Below the pieces are notes generated by a model. It had not been told where the DNA came from. It saw nothing but the letters and a program-made list of their open reading frames with translations, and searched no databases. A program made the translations under genes and the position numbers. Positions 1 through 6,591 of a DNA stretch of 17,745 nt are shown here, in pieces. This stretch comes from an uncultured Dorea sp. (GTDB taxonomy: Bacteria; Bacillota; Clostridia; Lachnospirales; Lachnospiraceae). The stretch is taken from positions 1-17,745 of the forward strand of contig NZ_CAKRAH010000054.1 of NCBI RefSeq assembly GCF_934294775.1, read 5' to 3'. Positions within the stretch are counted from its first letter, which is position 1; every line of letters begins with the position of its first letter.

Positions 1-125
1 AACACATACGGTCCGAGAACAATCCCTGTAAGAAGCATTCCCAGAAGCCCCGGTAATTTTAATTTCTGACAGATCCAGCTCATGCCCATTCCGCAGAGCA
101 GGATCAGCGCAACACTTAGTAACAT
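1..125 (-). CDS. Cation:proton antiporter (CPA family), N-terminal part only
   Basis: The gene runs off the left edge of the window, so only the first 41 residues are seen. They begin MLLSVALILLCGMGMSW and continue into LPGLLGMLLTGIVLGP, the first-helix and loop pattern of monovalent cation:proton antiporters (CPA1/CPA2 type). The ATG at 125-123 follows a strong ribosome site (AAGGAGGAA, 131-140). Its leader holds a fluoride riboswitch (separate entry). Antiporter-family genes are among the known targets of that riboswitch class, so the likely role is fluoride tolerance, by ion exchange at the membrane. Ion specificity cannot be read from this fragment. The family call is fairly safe; the fluoride role is inferred from the leader. 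Confidence 0.75.
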   Translation of the reverse strand, partial: MLLSVALILLCGMGMSWICQKLKLPGLLGMLLTGIVLGPYV

Positions 126-153
126 AAAAATTCCTCCTTATCCTTTATGCAAC

Positions 154-200
154 AAAAAAAGCTGAGACTTTCTGCGTTATATTTCGCAGAAGTCATCAGC
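154..200 (-). terminator. Intrinsic terminator of the riboswitch (expression platform)
   Basis: On the minus strand GCTGATGACTTCTGCG pairs imperfectly with CGCAGAAAGTCTCAGC across an 8-nt loop and is followed by TTTTTTT (160-154). The left arm (200-185) is the same sequence that forms the aptamer pseudoknot, so ligand-bound aptamer and terminator exclude each other. The antiporter ribosome site lies 14 nt beyond the U-run. Confidence 0.85.
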
Positions 201-292
201 TAAAAAAGCGGTTCAAGTATCTTATATCTGCAACACCTGCCATCAGCATTTTCTTCCAGATATTTTCACTTAGGGAGAACTTCATTCCCTGC
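185..292 (-). promoter_or_regulatory. Fluoride riboswitch (crcB motif) aptamer
   Basis: Read on the minus strand. The first hairpin (290-272) is AGGGA-ATGAAGTTC-TCCCT. Further on is AACCGC (213-208), a U-run, then AGCTGATGACTTCTGCG (201-185). These are the conserved blocks of the crcB motif. The loop GAAGT can pair with ACTTC of the last block, which is the expected pseudoknot, and GCT/AGC gives the short helix before UGAUG. The insert between them (about 214-270) forms an optional helix: AAGT with ACTT and ATATCTG with CAGATAT. The last block is also the left arm of a terminator, which fits a fluoride-ON switch. The match was made by eye, not with a covariance model. Confidence 0.85.
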
Positions 293-297
293 TAAAA

Positions 298-326
298 GTT
301 ATAGCATAACTTTCTTTCATTTGCAA
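298..326 (-). promoter_or_regulatory. Sigma-A-type promoter of the riboswitch-antiporter transcript
   Basis: On the minus strand: -35 TTGCAA (326-321), a 17-bp spacer, -10 TATAAC (303-298) with an extended TG motif just upstream. The aptamer starts a few bases downstream. The -35 box overlaps the last codons of the fliB-like gene, so the two units are packed closely without needing read-through. Confidence 0.7.
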
Positions 327-1534
327 CTATTATTCATCTTTTTAAACCACGGCACTATATCTCTTCGCATCAGTTTCTCCATCAGATTCAGGTTCGGATC
401 CGAATGCTCCAGTTCTCTGGAATAACGGTATACTGTATCAACGATATCTTCCATCTCCAATATCTTCTCATTCTTCAGCCACTGCGCCATTAGAAGTTCA
501 TGGATTAAAAGTACACTGACTACCGCCATCTGCACTTTCACATACGCCTCTCCGTCATAGACTGCACCGCAGAAATATGTACTGATAAAATATACCAGAA
601 GCTACTCACACTGAATCTCATAGTCCGGCATCTGTTCTTTCAGCCATGAATGAAATTCCTTCCTGTTCTTCATATATTTTTTCTTATCTGTTTCTGCTTT
701 CGTCTTCTCACGACTTTCTGTATACGTCCACGGATGCTTTTTATCACATGTATAACATCCGGATTCTCCATATAAGATCTGCTCTGCTTCCAGAAGATGC
801 GGTTCCCAGTCATCCCGTAACCGTTCCATCAGATACTGGTTCTGGAACATTTTCATAATAAATGCATAGTCCTCTTCTCCGGCTAACTTTGCTTCTACAA
901 ACCGAATGGCATTCTCTGTCTGATATTTTTCAAATACATCATCGATTGAAAAGATATCATCTCTCTTGATACGTACCTGCAGATCATGCGCGATTGCCAG
1001 CACTAGTCCGACACGCAAATCCAGTTTCTTACTTCTGTCCTGCAGGATATCTATCATCACCGTTCTTGCATCCACAAGTTTAGAATACAGGAACGGATCA
1101 AAATCATCATATTCTTCTTCCTTATTGCTTTCATAAGTCAGAAAACGCACCGGTTCCTTTTTACCAAGCAGAATCCTTGCCACCTCCGGACAGGATACCG
1201 AAAGCGTCATCTCTCTGACATCTTCAAATTCTTCTATATGTCTTGGATACATCTTGCAGGTTCTGCACAGGCTTTTCTCCCCCAGTGCCGTGTACATATC
1301 ACAGAGATTCTCATCATTTAAAAAGGTGCAGCGCTTATTCTTGTCCTGCTTAAATGTTCCTTCTTTCCAGTTAATGGAGCGTCTTAATCTTTTCCTGAAT
1401 AATCCGGTCACTTTTTTGTATTTTTTCAATGCCGCTTCGTCTGCTACGATCTGCCATCCGGCACAGCAAGTATCTTCGCATTCTCCTGCAATACAGGAAA
1501 ATTCATGGTAATAATCCGGGATTGTATATAACAT
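317..1534 (-). pseudogene. fliB: Flagellin lysine-N-methylase-like gene (FliB family) split by an in-frame TAG
   Basis: The first open part (1534-602, 310 residues) starts MLYTIPDYYHEFSC and has the cysteine pattern of FliB/YkgJ-type metal-binding proteins: C14, C19, C23, C24 followed by AGW, then a CxxC motif before MYPRH. It ends at TAG (604-602). Reading on in the same frame continues without a break through LLVYFISTYFCGAVYDGEAY into a 74-residue part (541-317) ending IVPWFKKMNNSCK. That tail has the YRYSRELEHSD pattern of FliB C-termini. Joined, the product would be about 405 residues, the normal family size. FliB methylates flagellin lysines, but homologues also occur where no flagellin is evident. 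The start ATG has a good site (CTGGAGGAAG). Most likely a recent nonsense mutation; suppression or a sequence error is possible. Confidence 0.8.
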
Positions 1535-1579
1535 TGATTCTTCCTCCAGTTTTTATGCAAAATCAATTTAACTTTGAGC

Positions 1580-1588
1580 ATTATACCA
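1580..1588 (-). promoter_or_regulatory. Extended -10 promoter of the fliB-like gene
   Basis: TGGTATAAT (1588-1580) is a consensus extended -10, about 45 bp upstream of the fliB start codon on the same strand. The -35 position (about 1603-1608) has no good TTGACA match, as is common with extended -10 promoters. It lies directly beside the repeat element at 1602-1680. Confidence 0.55.
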
Positions 1589-1601
1589 CATAATTTTTTC
1601 C

Positions 1602-1680
1602 AAGGGACAGGGCTTTTTCAATTTGGGACAGGACATTTTCAATTTGGGACGGAGTTTTTTTTTAAATCCCCCGTCCCCAA
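1602..1680. repeat. REP-like palindromic element, copy 1
   Basis: This element combines direct repeats of a unit close to TTTTCAATTTGGGACAGG (near 1614-1633 and 1635-1653) with a terminal palindrome. In the palindrome TTTGGGACGG (1643-1652) and CCGTCCCCAAA (1671-1681) enclose a T9 run. The same TGGGGACGG / T-run / CCGTCCCCA plan recurs at 4977-5016. It contains no gene and lies between the fliB promoter and the ttd terminator. Its likely nature is a short non-autonomous repeat of the REP/MITE kind; this is inferred from having two copies in 17.7 kb. Confidence 0.6.
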
Positions 1681-1722
1681 AGAAAATCCCCCGGGCTCTT
1701 TAGGAGGAAAAGCCCGGGGGAT
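1678..1722 (-). terminator. Intrinsic terminator of the ttd operon
   Basis: A perfect 12-bp stem, ATCCCCCGGGCT (1686-1697) with AGCCCGGGGGAT (1711-1722), has a 13-nt loop. On the minus strand it is followed by TTTTCTTT. It lies 55 nt downstream of the ttdB stop codon and should end the transporter-ttdA-ttdB transcript. Confidence 0.85.
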
Positions 1723-1777
1723 AACTGCATAAACTTACATTAATTTAAAGGGTTGTTTAGGATTTACTGTAGTTTAA

Positions 1778-2404
1778 TTATTTAATAAAGCTTACATGCT
1801 TGCAGATTTCTTCTGTAGCAGCATCTTTCTTTTTATTGTATTCAACCTTTCTTTCTTCAAAGAGGTTGTCTCCGTTTGCATCGATAGAAACGATCAGTGG
1901 TCCGAATTCATTTACGCGGCAGTTCCAGAGTGTCTCTGGCATTCCAAGGTCTCTCCACTCAGCTCTTACGATCTCTTCTACTTCTGTAGCAGCTACTACG
2001 GCATTACCTGCTGGGAATACGCAGTGGATTGCTCCGAATTCTTTACATGCACGCTCTGTGTTTTCCTTCATACCGCCTTTACCGATGATCACACGTACAC
2101 CAGTTTCTTTTACGAATTCATACTCGAATTTTTCCATTCTCATACTTGTTGTTGGTCCTACAGATACCATTTCGAATTTGTCATTTTCCAGTGGACGGAT
2201 GATTGGTCCTGCGTGGAAGATTGCGTTATTTCTTACATCTACAGGAAGCTCTCTTCCTTCTTCTACCAGACGGCGGTGTGCAACGTCACGGCATGTTGTC
2301 ATGCTTCCGTTCAGATATACGATGTCGCCGATCTTAATATCTTTTAAATCTTCTGCTGAAATAGGTGTTGTTAAGATTTTTTTACCGTTCTTTACTTCTA
2401 CCAT
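1778..2404 (-). CDS. ttdB: L(+)-tartrate dehydratase, beta subunit
   Basis: This 208-residue protein is the beta (C-terminal swivelling) half of the class I iron-sulfur fumarase/tartrate dehydratase family. It matches what I recall of E. coli TtdB (about 200 residues) along its length: KKILTTPISAEDLKDIKIGD, TCRDVAHRRL, IFHAGPIIRP, MVSVGPTTSMRME, IGKGGM, FPAGNAVVAATEVEEI, MPETLWNCRVNEFGPLIVSI and the ending EEICKHVSFIK. With TtdA it dehydrates L-tartrate to oxaloacetate in the cytoplasm. The ATG shares one base with the ttdA stop (TAATG), so the two subunits should be translationally coupled. A two-subunit fumarase is the alternative, but the tartrate-type signatures fit better. Confidence 0.85.
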   Translation of the reverse strand: MVEVKNGKKILTTPISAEDLKDIKIGDIVYLNGSMTTCRDVAHRRLVEEGRELPVDVRNNAIFHAGPIIRPLENDKFEMVSVGPTTSMRMEKFEYEFVKETGVRVIIGKGGMKENTERACKEFGAIHCVFPAGNAVVAATEVEEIVRAEWRDLGMPETLWNCRVNEFGPLIVSIDANGDNLFEERKVEYNKKKDAATEEICKHVSFIK

Positions 2405-3303
2405 TATAATTCTACCCCCGTATGTGTTGTGATTGTGTAGTTCAGGTCCTTATCAAATACAATGTGTCCTCTTCTGTGGCTCCAGCATCCTACGTTAACA
2501 GCTACACCGATTGTAGATGGGTGACGAGCTGTGTTCTCAATGTTAACGCCCATTACAGAATATTTTCCGCCCATACCCTGTGGTCCAAGGCCGATTGCAT
2601 TGATTCCGTCTTCGAGAAGCGTTTCCATCTTGGCCGCTCTTTCGTTCTCATTGTGTGATCCGATTGGACGCATCAGTGCTTTCTTAGAAAGAAGTGCTGC
2701 TGTCTCAACTGATGTTGCCACACCTACACCAACGAGAAGCGGTGGGCAGGCATTCAGTCCGTATGTTGTCATAACGTCCATAACGAATTTTGTTACTCCT
2801 TCGTACCCTTCACCTGGCATCAGAACCATAGCTTTTCCAGGAAGAGTACATCCGCCTCCTGCCATGTATGTATAGATTTCACATTTGTCTGAATTTGGAA
2901 CGATGTCCCAGAATACTGTAGGTGTTCCTTTTCCTACGTTCTTTCCTGTGTTGTACTCGTCAAATGTCTCTACACTGTTGTGACGGAGAGGTGCTTCAAA
3001 TGTTGCTTTTACAACGGCATCCTTAAGAAGACCTTCCAGCTCATCAATGAGTGGGAATTTTGTTCCGCATTTTACCCAGAACTGTAATACACCTGTATCC
3101 TGGCAGCTTGGTCTGTTCAGTTTTACAGCGAGTTCCTGGTTCTTGAACATGGTATCATAAATTACCTTTGAAAGCGGGCTGTCTTCTTTCTCACGCAGCT
3201 CTGTTAATTTCTCAATGACATCATCCGGCAGTTTCTTTGCGATATGTGCAATAAATTTTGCCATATAATCTGTAAGTTGTGTTACCTGTTGTTCTTTAGA
3301 CAT
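2404..3303 (-). CDS. ttdA: L(+)-tartrate dehydratase, alpha subunit (4Fe-4S)
   Basis: The alpha subunit binds the catalytic 4Fe-4S cluster. The three expected cysteines are in RPSCQDTG, NACPPLLVGVG and NVGCWSHRRG (residues 67, 186 and 273 from the start chosen here). APLRHNSVE, YMAGGGCTLPG, VLMPGEGYEGV, ATSVETAALLSKKALMRPIGS and ARHPSTIGVAV are also as in TtdA of enterobacteria, and the length (about 300) is normal. An in-frame ATG lies two codons upstream at 3309, but AAGGAGG is only about 2 nt from it and about 8 nt from the ATG at 3303 (MSKEQQ), so 3303 is preferred. The gene follows the transporter after a 170-nt gap. Such enzymes are oxygen-sensitive, which fits an anaerobe. Confidence 0.87.
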   Translation of the reverse strand: MSKEQQVTQLTDYMAKFIAHIAKKLPDDVIEKLTELREKEDSPLSKVIYDTMFKNQELAVKLNRPSCQDTGVLQFWVKCGTKFPLIDELEGLLKDAVVKATFEAPLRHNSVETFDEYNTGKNVGKGTPTVFWDIVPNSDKCEIYTYMAGGGCTLPGKAMVLMPGEGYEGVTKFVMDVMTTYGLNACPPLLVGVGVATSVETAALLSKKALMRPIGSHNENERAAKMETLLEDGINAIGLGPQGMGGKYSVMGVNIENTARHPSTIGVAVNVGCWSHRRGHIVFDKDLNYTITTHTGVEL

Positions 3304-3360
3304 TTTCATATCCTCCTTGAAATTCTATTAAAAATTATTGGTTCCTATCTATCTTCCCAC

Positions 3361-3406
3361 GACAGTATTGTGATGAAATACAGCGAAAAATTTATCACAT
3401 ACTGTC
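3361..3406. repeat. Inverted repeat between the transporter and ttdA genes
   Basis: GACAGTATTGTGAT (3361-3374) and ATCACATACTGTC (3394-3406) are complementary except for one bulged T and enclose a 19-nt A/T-rich loop. There is no T-run after it on either strand, so it is not a normal terminator. It could be an mRNA hairpin that sets the transporter-to-ttdAB expression ratio, or a protein-binding site. Confidence 0.6.
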
Positions 3407-3473
3407 ATGAGAGGTATGTCTGCTTGCATCTTCCATTTTATGGAGATTAGAGGTCAAATACTTCCTTCTTAGC

Positions 3474-4742
3474 TTATGGGAAGAATGGATAGAAGATTGG
3501 AAGCAAGATCATACTTACTATGGTTGCTACTACGATCATTGGAATACCTGCTTTCGCATAATCCTTGAACGTATATCCTCCTGCCGTTACTACCATGGTA
3601 TTGGCCGGCATTCCGATTGGTGTTGCAAATGCACAGGAGCCTCCGATTACACATGCCATCAGTACGGCACTTGGATCTGCACCCATGCCCTGTGCGATGG
3701 ATACTCCGATCGGAGCCATCAGTGCTGTAGTTGCAGTGTTTGACATAAAGTTTGTCATGACACAGCAGAGCATGAAGATTACAAATGTTAATATGTATGG
3801 TGAAGGGTTGTCTCCCAGCATTCCGATTACTTTATCTGCGATTAGTTCTCCGGCACCGGTTGCTTCCAGTGCAGACGCAAGGGAAAGCGTACCTCCGAAT
3901 AAGAAGATCGTCTTCAAGTCGATGGAAAGAAGCGCGTCTTTCTCACTGATAACGCCTGTAACAATCAGTGCAAGCGCTCCCACACATCCTATGACACATA
4001 ACTTAATACCAATCTGCTCTTCAAAAATCATTCCCAGAAGTGTTAATAACAGGATGATCAGGGAAAGGTTCTGTTTCCACTTTGGAACATTGCTGAAATC
4101 TTTTGTCTCATCAAAGATTCCCTCACCGTTTGTGTCCACTTTATCCGGCAGGAATTTGTATCCAAACAGTGCGAAGAAAATGATTCCTACGACCAAAATC
4201 GGAAGCCCTACTTTCGCATAATCGAAGAATCCAAATTTCAATCCGATCTTCTCCATGGATGACTGTGCGATCATGTTACCAGGAGCACCGATCAGTGAAA
4301 GGTTACCTCCCATGGCTGCTGCGAATACCAGCGGCATTAACAGTCTTGATCTTGAATATCCTGACTTTGCAGCGATACCGATGACTACCGGAATCAGGAT
4401 TGCGGCTGTTCCTGTGTTGGAGAGGAAACCACTCATCACTCCAACGATCACCATGATTGCAATGATCAGCTGCCTCTCTGTCTTGGCGAAGTGTGTTACC
4501 ACTCCTCCGATCTTGTTGGCCATCCCCGTCTCAAAAAGTGCTCCACCGACAATGAACATTGCAACAAATAAGATTACATTGCTGTCGATGAATCCCGAGA
4601 ATGCAATCTGCCAGTCCAAAACTCCTGTGACTACCAGTCCTACACAGACAATCATCGATGTTACCCCAAGCGGAATCTTTTCAAGCATGAACATGATGAT
4701 TGCGAATGCCAGAAACAGTAATGTAATTGTTATCTGACTCAT
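3474..4742 (-). CDS. SLC13/DASS-type anion:sodium symporter, probable tartrate/dicarboxylate transporter
   Basis: A 422-residue integral membrane protein of about a dozen hydrophobic segments. It has two copies of the SNT signature that forms the Na+/carboxylate site in SLC13 proteins: FLSNTGTAAILIP near residues 107-118 and FMSNTATTALMAP near 332-343. They are followed by conserved loops (GGNLSLIGAPGN; FATPIGMPANTMV), so the two-fold inverted repeat is complete. It heads the ttdA-ttdB operon, so tartrate or a related dicarboxylate is the likely substrate; this is inferred from context. An ATG at 4748 lies only 2 nt from AAGGAGGT, whereas the ATG at 4742 (MSQITIT) is 8 nt from it and is preferred. 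Confidence 0.8.
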   Translation of the reverse strand: MSQITITLLFLAFAIIMFMLEKIPLGVTSMIVCVGLVVTGVLDWQIAFSGFIDSNVILFVAMFIVGGALFETGMANKIGGVVTHFAKTERQLIIAIMVIVGVMSGFLSNTGTAAILIPVVIGIAAKSGYSRSRLLMPLVFAAAMGGNLSLIGAPGNMIAQSSMEKIGLKFGFFDYAKVGLPILVVGIIFFALFGYKFLPDKVDTNGEGIFDETKDFSNVPKWKQNLSLIILLLTLLGMIFEEQIGIKLCVIGCVGALALIVTGVISEKDALLSIDLKTIFLFGGTLSLASALEATGAGELIADKVIGMLGDNPSPYILTFVIFMLCCVMTNFMSNTATTALMAPIGVSIAQGMGADPSAVLMACVIGGSCAFATPIGMPANTMVVTAGGYTFKDYAKAGIPMIVVATIVSMILLPIFYPFFP

Positions 4743-4782
4743 CTTCATTACCTCCTTGTAATTATTTCGTGCGATTTTCTCG

Positions 4783-4796
4783 GATACGTATCTTTA
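4783..4796. promoter_or_regulatory. Candidate second operator, palindrome GATACGTATC
   Basis: GATACGTATC (4783-4792) is a perfect 10-bp palindrome about 55 nt into the ttd leader. It overlaps CGTATCTTTA, which recurs in the GntR promoter next to a direct-repeat version, GTATCGTATC (12125-12134). Confidence 0.45.
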
Positions 4797-4805
4797 ATTT
4801 TTCTC

Positions 4806-4833
4806 GTCTGATATCTGATGTTTGATATTTGAT
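4806..4833. repeat. Four tandem heptamers in the ttd leader
   Basis: On the minus strand the leader reads ATCAAAT, ATCAAAC, ATCAGAT, ATCAGAC without gaps, four 7-bp units sharing ATCA-A/G-A. They lie between the two candidate operators. They could be a slipped-strand repeat or phased binding sites. Confidence 0.6.
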
Positions 4834-4835
4834 TT

Positions 4836-4845
4836 TGTATCCAAA
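4836..4845. promoter_or_regulatory. Candidate operator TGTATCCAAA at the ttd start site
   Basis: This 10-mer lies just downstream of the -10 box, and the identical 10-mer is at 12153-12162, just upstream of the -35 box of the GntR pair. A second shared word, CGTATCTTTA, is at 4787-4796 and 12129-12138. Two exact shared 10-mers in two short promoter regions is more than expected by chance. I infer a common regulator, most simply one of the GntR proteins. Confidence 0.5.
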
Positions 4846-4855
4846 TCTTGATTAT

Positions 4856-4884
4856 AAGATACTCCTTAATGATAAAAATGTCAA
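4856..4884 (-). promoter_or_regulatory. Promoter of the transporter-ttdAB operon
   Basis: On the minus strand there is a perfect -35 TTGACA (4884-4879), a 17-bp spacer and -10 TATCTT (4861-4856). The predicted start point is near 4849, leaving a leader of about 105 nt before the transporter ATG. Confidence 0.75.
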
Positions 4885-4976
4885 TAGGTATTTATAGATT
4901 TTGGCATATGTTATAAATACGCTTCATTGCTTTTGTAGAAAATCACAAGAAATTATGTTTATTGTATACTGTACTG

Positions 4977-5016
4977 CAAATGGGGACGGGTTTTTTTTTT
5001 GCCCCGTCCCCATTTG
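4977..5016. repeat. REP-like palindromic element, copy 2
   Basis: Perfect 14-bp arms, CAAATGGGGACGGG (4977-4990) and CCCGTCCCCATTTG (5003-5016), enclose T10 plus GC. It starts 3 nt after the stop codon of the basal pilin gene. It is the same family as the palindrome at 1643-1681. It may act as an mRNA 3'-end hairpin for the pilus operon, but no T-run follows the stem on the minus strand, so it is not a standard terminator. Confidence 0.7.
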
Positions 5017-5019
5017 ATT

Positions 5020-5691
5020 TTATTCTTCTCTTTTCTTTTTCCATCCCGCTATCGCCGTCATCGTGCCTGCAGACAGTCCGGATAAAGCGACCAGCATCCC
5101 AATTGGTGCCATATCCCCGGTTTTTACCGTTTTATGATTCGTAGTAATGATGCCTGATTTTTTTATTTCCGGTGTATTCACCGGTTCTCTTTCGATCGTT
5201 TCATTCATAATGGTATTGGTAAATATGATTTTGTCCGTCTTTTCTTCTTCTCCTTCGTTCCGGCACCATACGTCTGCTGTTAATGTTCCGTCTTCCATTC
5301 TGACCACACGGACGGTCACGTCATAGACGCCCGGATCATAAGCCACATTTTCCTGCTGCCCCGGCTTCTGATAGATCCGGTAATGATAATCTTCCGGTGT
5401 GTCATATCGGATCTCTCCGATTGCTTTCGTCTCGTTCATTCCTATCTGTAATTCTGTCTGCTCCGGCATCGGAGTTCCTTCTTCTCCAGATTCGATCACG
5501 ACAGTTCCACTTGTATTCCTTACAGATACTGACAGATTCACGGTACATGCCTGTTCTGCCGCACGCACCTCCCCTGTCAGATCCGATGTTCCCGCTGCAT
5601 GCACCGGATCTACGCATAACACAAACCACGCGGTTATAAATATCAGGACCGCCCTGATCCTGTACTGCCATCCATATTCTAATGTTTTCAC
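5020..5691 (-). CDS. Basal/minor pilin, FctB-like, with one FctA-type domain
   Basis: This 223-residue secreted protein has a signal peptide (residues 1-32, hydrophobic AVLIFITAWFVLCV, cleavage near VHA-A). One pilin isopeptide-type domain spans about residues 48-162, with YHYRIYQKPG, VAYDPGVYDVTVRV and the domain-closing IIFTNT typical of Spy0128/FctA domains. A C-terminal tail has TVKTGDMAP, a 20-residue hydrophobic stretch and the basic end KKKREE. That is a wall-sorting signal lacking LPXTG; KTGD (190-193) is the likely core. It is the last gene of the pilus operon, where streptococcal fctB (pilus base) sits. Start: GTG at 5691, because AAGGAGGTG lies upstream and no ATG is available. Cell-wall anchoring of the base is inferred. 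Confidence 0.7.
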   Translation of the reverse strand: MKTLEYGWQYRIRAVLIFITAWFVLCVDPVHAAGTSDLTGEVRAAEQACTVNLSVSVRNTSGTVVIESGEEGTPMPEQTELQIGMNETKAIGEIRYDTPEDYHYRIYQKPGQQENVAYDPGVYDVTVRVVRMEDGTLTADVWCRNEGEEEKTDKIIFTNTIMNETIEREPVNTPEIKKSGIITTNHKTVKTGDMAPIGMLVALSGLSAGTMTAIAGWKKKREE

Positions 5692-5793
5692 TGCTTTTCC
5701 GACACCTCCTTTTCACATTCTGCGTTTTCGTTACTATCCACACACCCGGCAAACTGTAACATAATTTTGCCAATGCTTCGCATTCCAAATTTG

Positions 5794-6531
5794 TTATTTT
5801 TCAAATACCCCGAGCAGGATAACTCTTCCATTTGTCTCGGCCTCAGAACAGGTAGAAAGTGCGATCAGTGAATCCTCTCCGGTTACATCCAGGTCTCTGT
5901 ACTGTACCGCATGTTCCTTAATATACTTCAGTAATTCGTCCAGATTTTCCCTGCGGTATCCATCCGGATGATACATCCTTGCATCCGATGCCGATACTTT
6001 CATACATGCGAAAAATCTAATCTTCCATGTCTTATCCGGCTGATATAAGATGCCCTTTTTGTGACTGTCAAAATATCTTTTATTCGTAAAATCTGCCACA
6101 TCTGCAAACATACCTCCGTTTTTCATATGATGACCATAGAGCAGGTTATACGGATCAGAAAAATCATCTTTATTGAGACATGATAAAAAGATTGCCCCGG
6201 AAAGTTCGAATTCTCCGTATACATTTTTATTTACATATTCCATGTCATCCTTTCCCTGCACGACCGGATAATCAATATTGGTATCTTTTACCTGTATCCA
6301 CGCTTTCACATCCGGGTTAATCTTTTTCAGATCTGAAAGTGTCGGATTGTCCTTTCCTTCATCCGTGGGTCTGAACTTTAAAAGTTCCTCACTGGCAAAT
6401 GAATTCTTATAAATCCTGTACGTATCCCACAAAGAATACATTCCATACGAAAGCATCAGAACAATCAGCAGTGCCACGATAACACTTAATATCTGATTCC
6501 CGATTCTGGCTGCCGCCGCTGCTTTTTTCAT
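5794..6531 (-). CDS. Class B sortase, pilin polymerase (SrtC2-like)
   Basis: This 245-residue protein has an N-terminal membrane anchor (about residues 14-34) and an extracellular sortase domain. The class B features are visible: DVKAWIQVKDTNIDYPVVQG near 74-93, YGHHM with catalytic His134, LSTCSEA with catalytic Cys228, and NGRVIL with Arg236. It lies between the backbone pilin and the basal pilin. In S. pyogenes the same position holds the class-B-like SrtC2, which links FctA subunits by transpeptidation. Polymerisation of the local pilins is therefore the likely role rather than haem-protein anchoring. The ribosome site is weak (TAAGGAT, about 11 nt from the ATG). Confidence 0.87.
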   Translation of the reverse strand: MKKAAAAARIGNQILSVIVALLIVLMLSYGMYSLWDTYRIYKNSFASEELLKFRPTDEGKDNPTLSDLKKINPDVKAWIQVKDTNIDYPVVQGKDDMEYVNKNVYGEFELSGAIFLSCLNKDDFSDPYNLLYGHHMKNGGMFADVADFTNKRYFDSHKKGILYQPDKTWKIRFFACMKVSASDARMYHPDGYRRENLDELLKYIKEHAVQYRDLDVTGEDSLIALSTCSEAETNGRVILLGVFEK

Positions 6532-6591
6532 CTTTCTTTCATATCCTTAATCCATCTTATTATTAGTTCAGCCATTTCCTTTCGCTCTGCC

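Noticed and set aside
602..604. Pyrrolysine or other recoding of TAG in the fliB-like gene
   Set aside because: There is no pyrrolysine machinery in the window and no special readthrough context at the codon; a nonsense mutation is simpler.
1796..2432. Long plus-strand open frames (about 180-210 codons) opposite ttdB
   Set aside because: They mirror ttdB, have no ribosome sites, and their translations have no recognisable domain. The minus-strand gene explains the sequence fully.
1778..3303. Two-subunit fumarase instead of tartrate dehydratase
   Set aside because: The family is shared, but subunit lengths and TtdA/TtdB-type signatures, plus the adjacent dicarboxylate transporter, favour tartrate dehydratase. 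Some doubt about the substrate remains.
3565..4737. Plus-strand open frames opposite the SLC13 transporter
   Set aside because: Antisense shadows of a gene with strong family signatures; composition is Ser/Pro/Thr rich as expected for the reverse of a membrane-protein gene.
4806..4833. CRISPR array
   Set aside because: The heptamers are contiguous with no spacers and no cas genes are nearby. No other regularly spaced long repeats were seen.
5402..5788. A 128-codon minus-strand frame overlapping the basal pilin gene
   Set aside because: It is the same DNA as the pilin in another frame, Arg/Cys rich and without domain features. The pilin frame has a signal peptide, FctA-domain motifs and a sorting tail.
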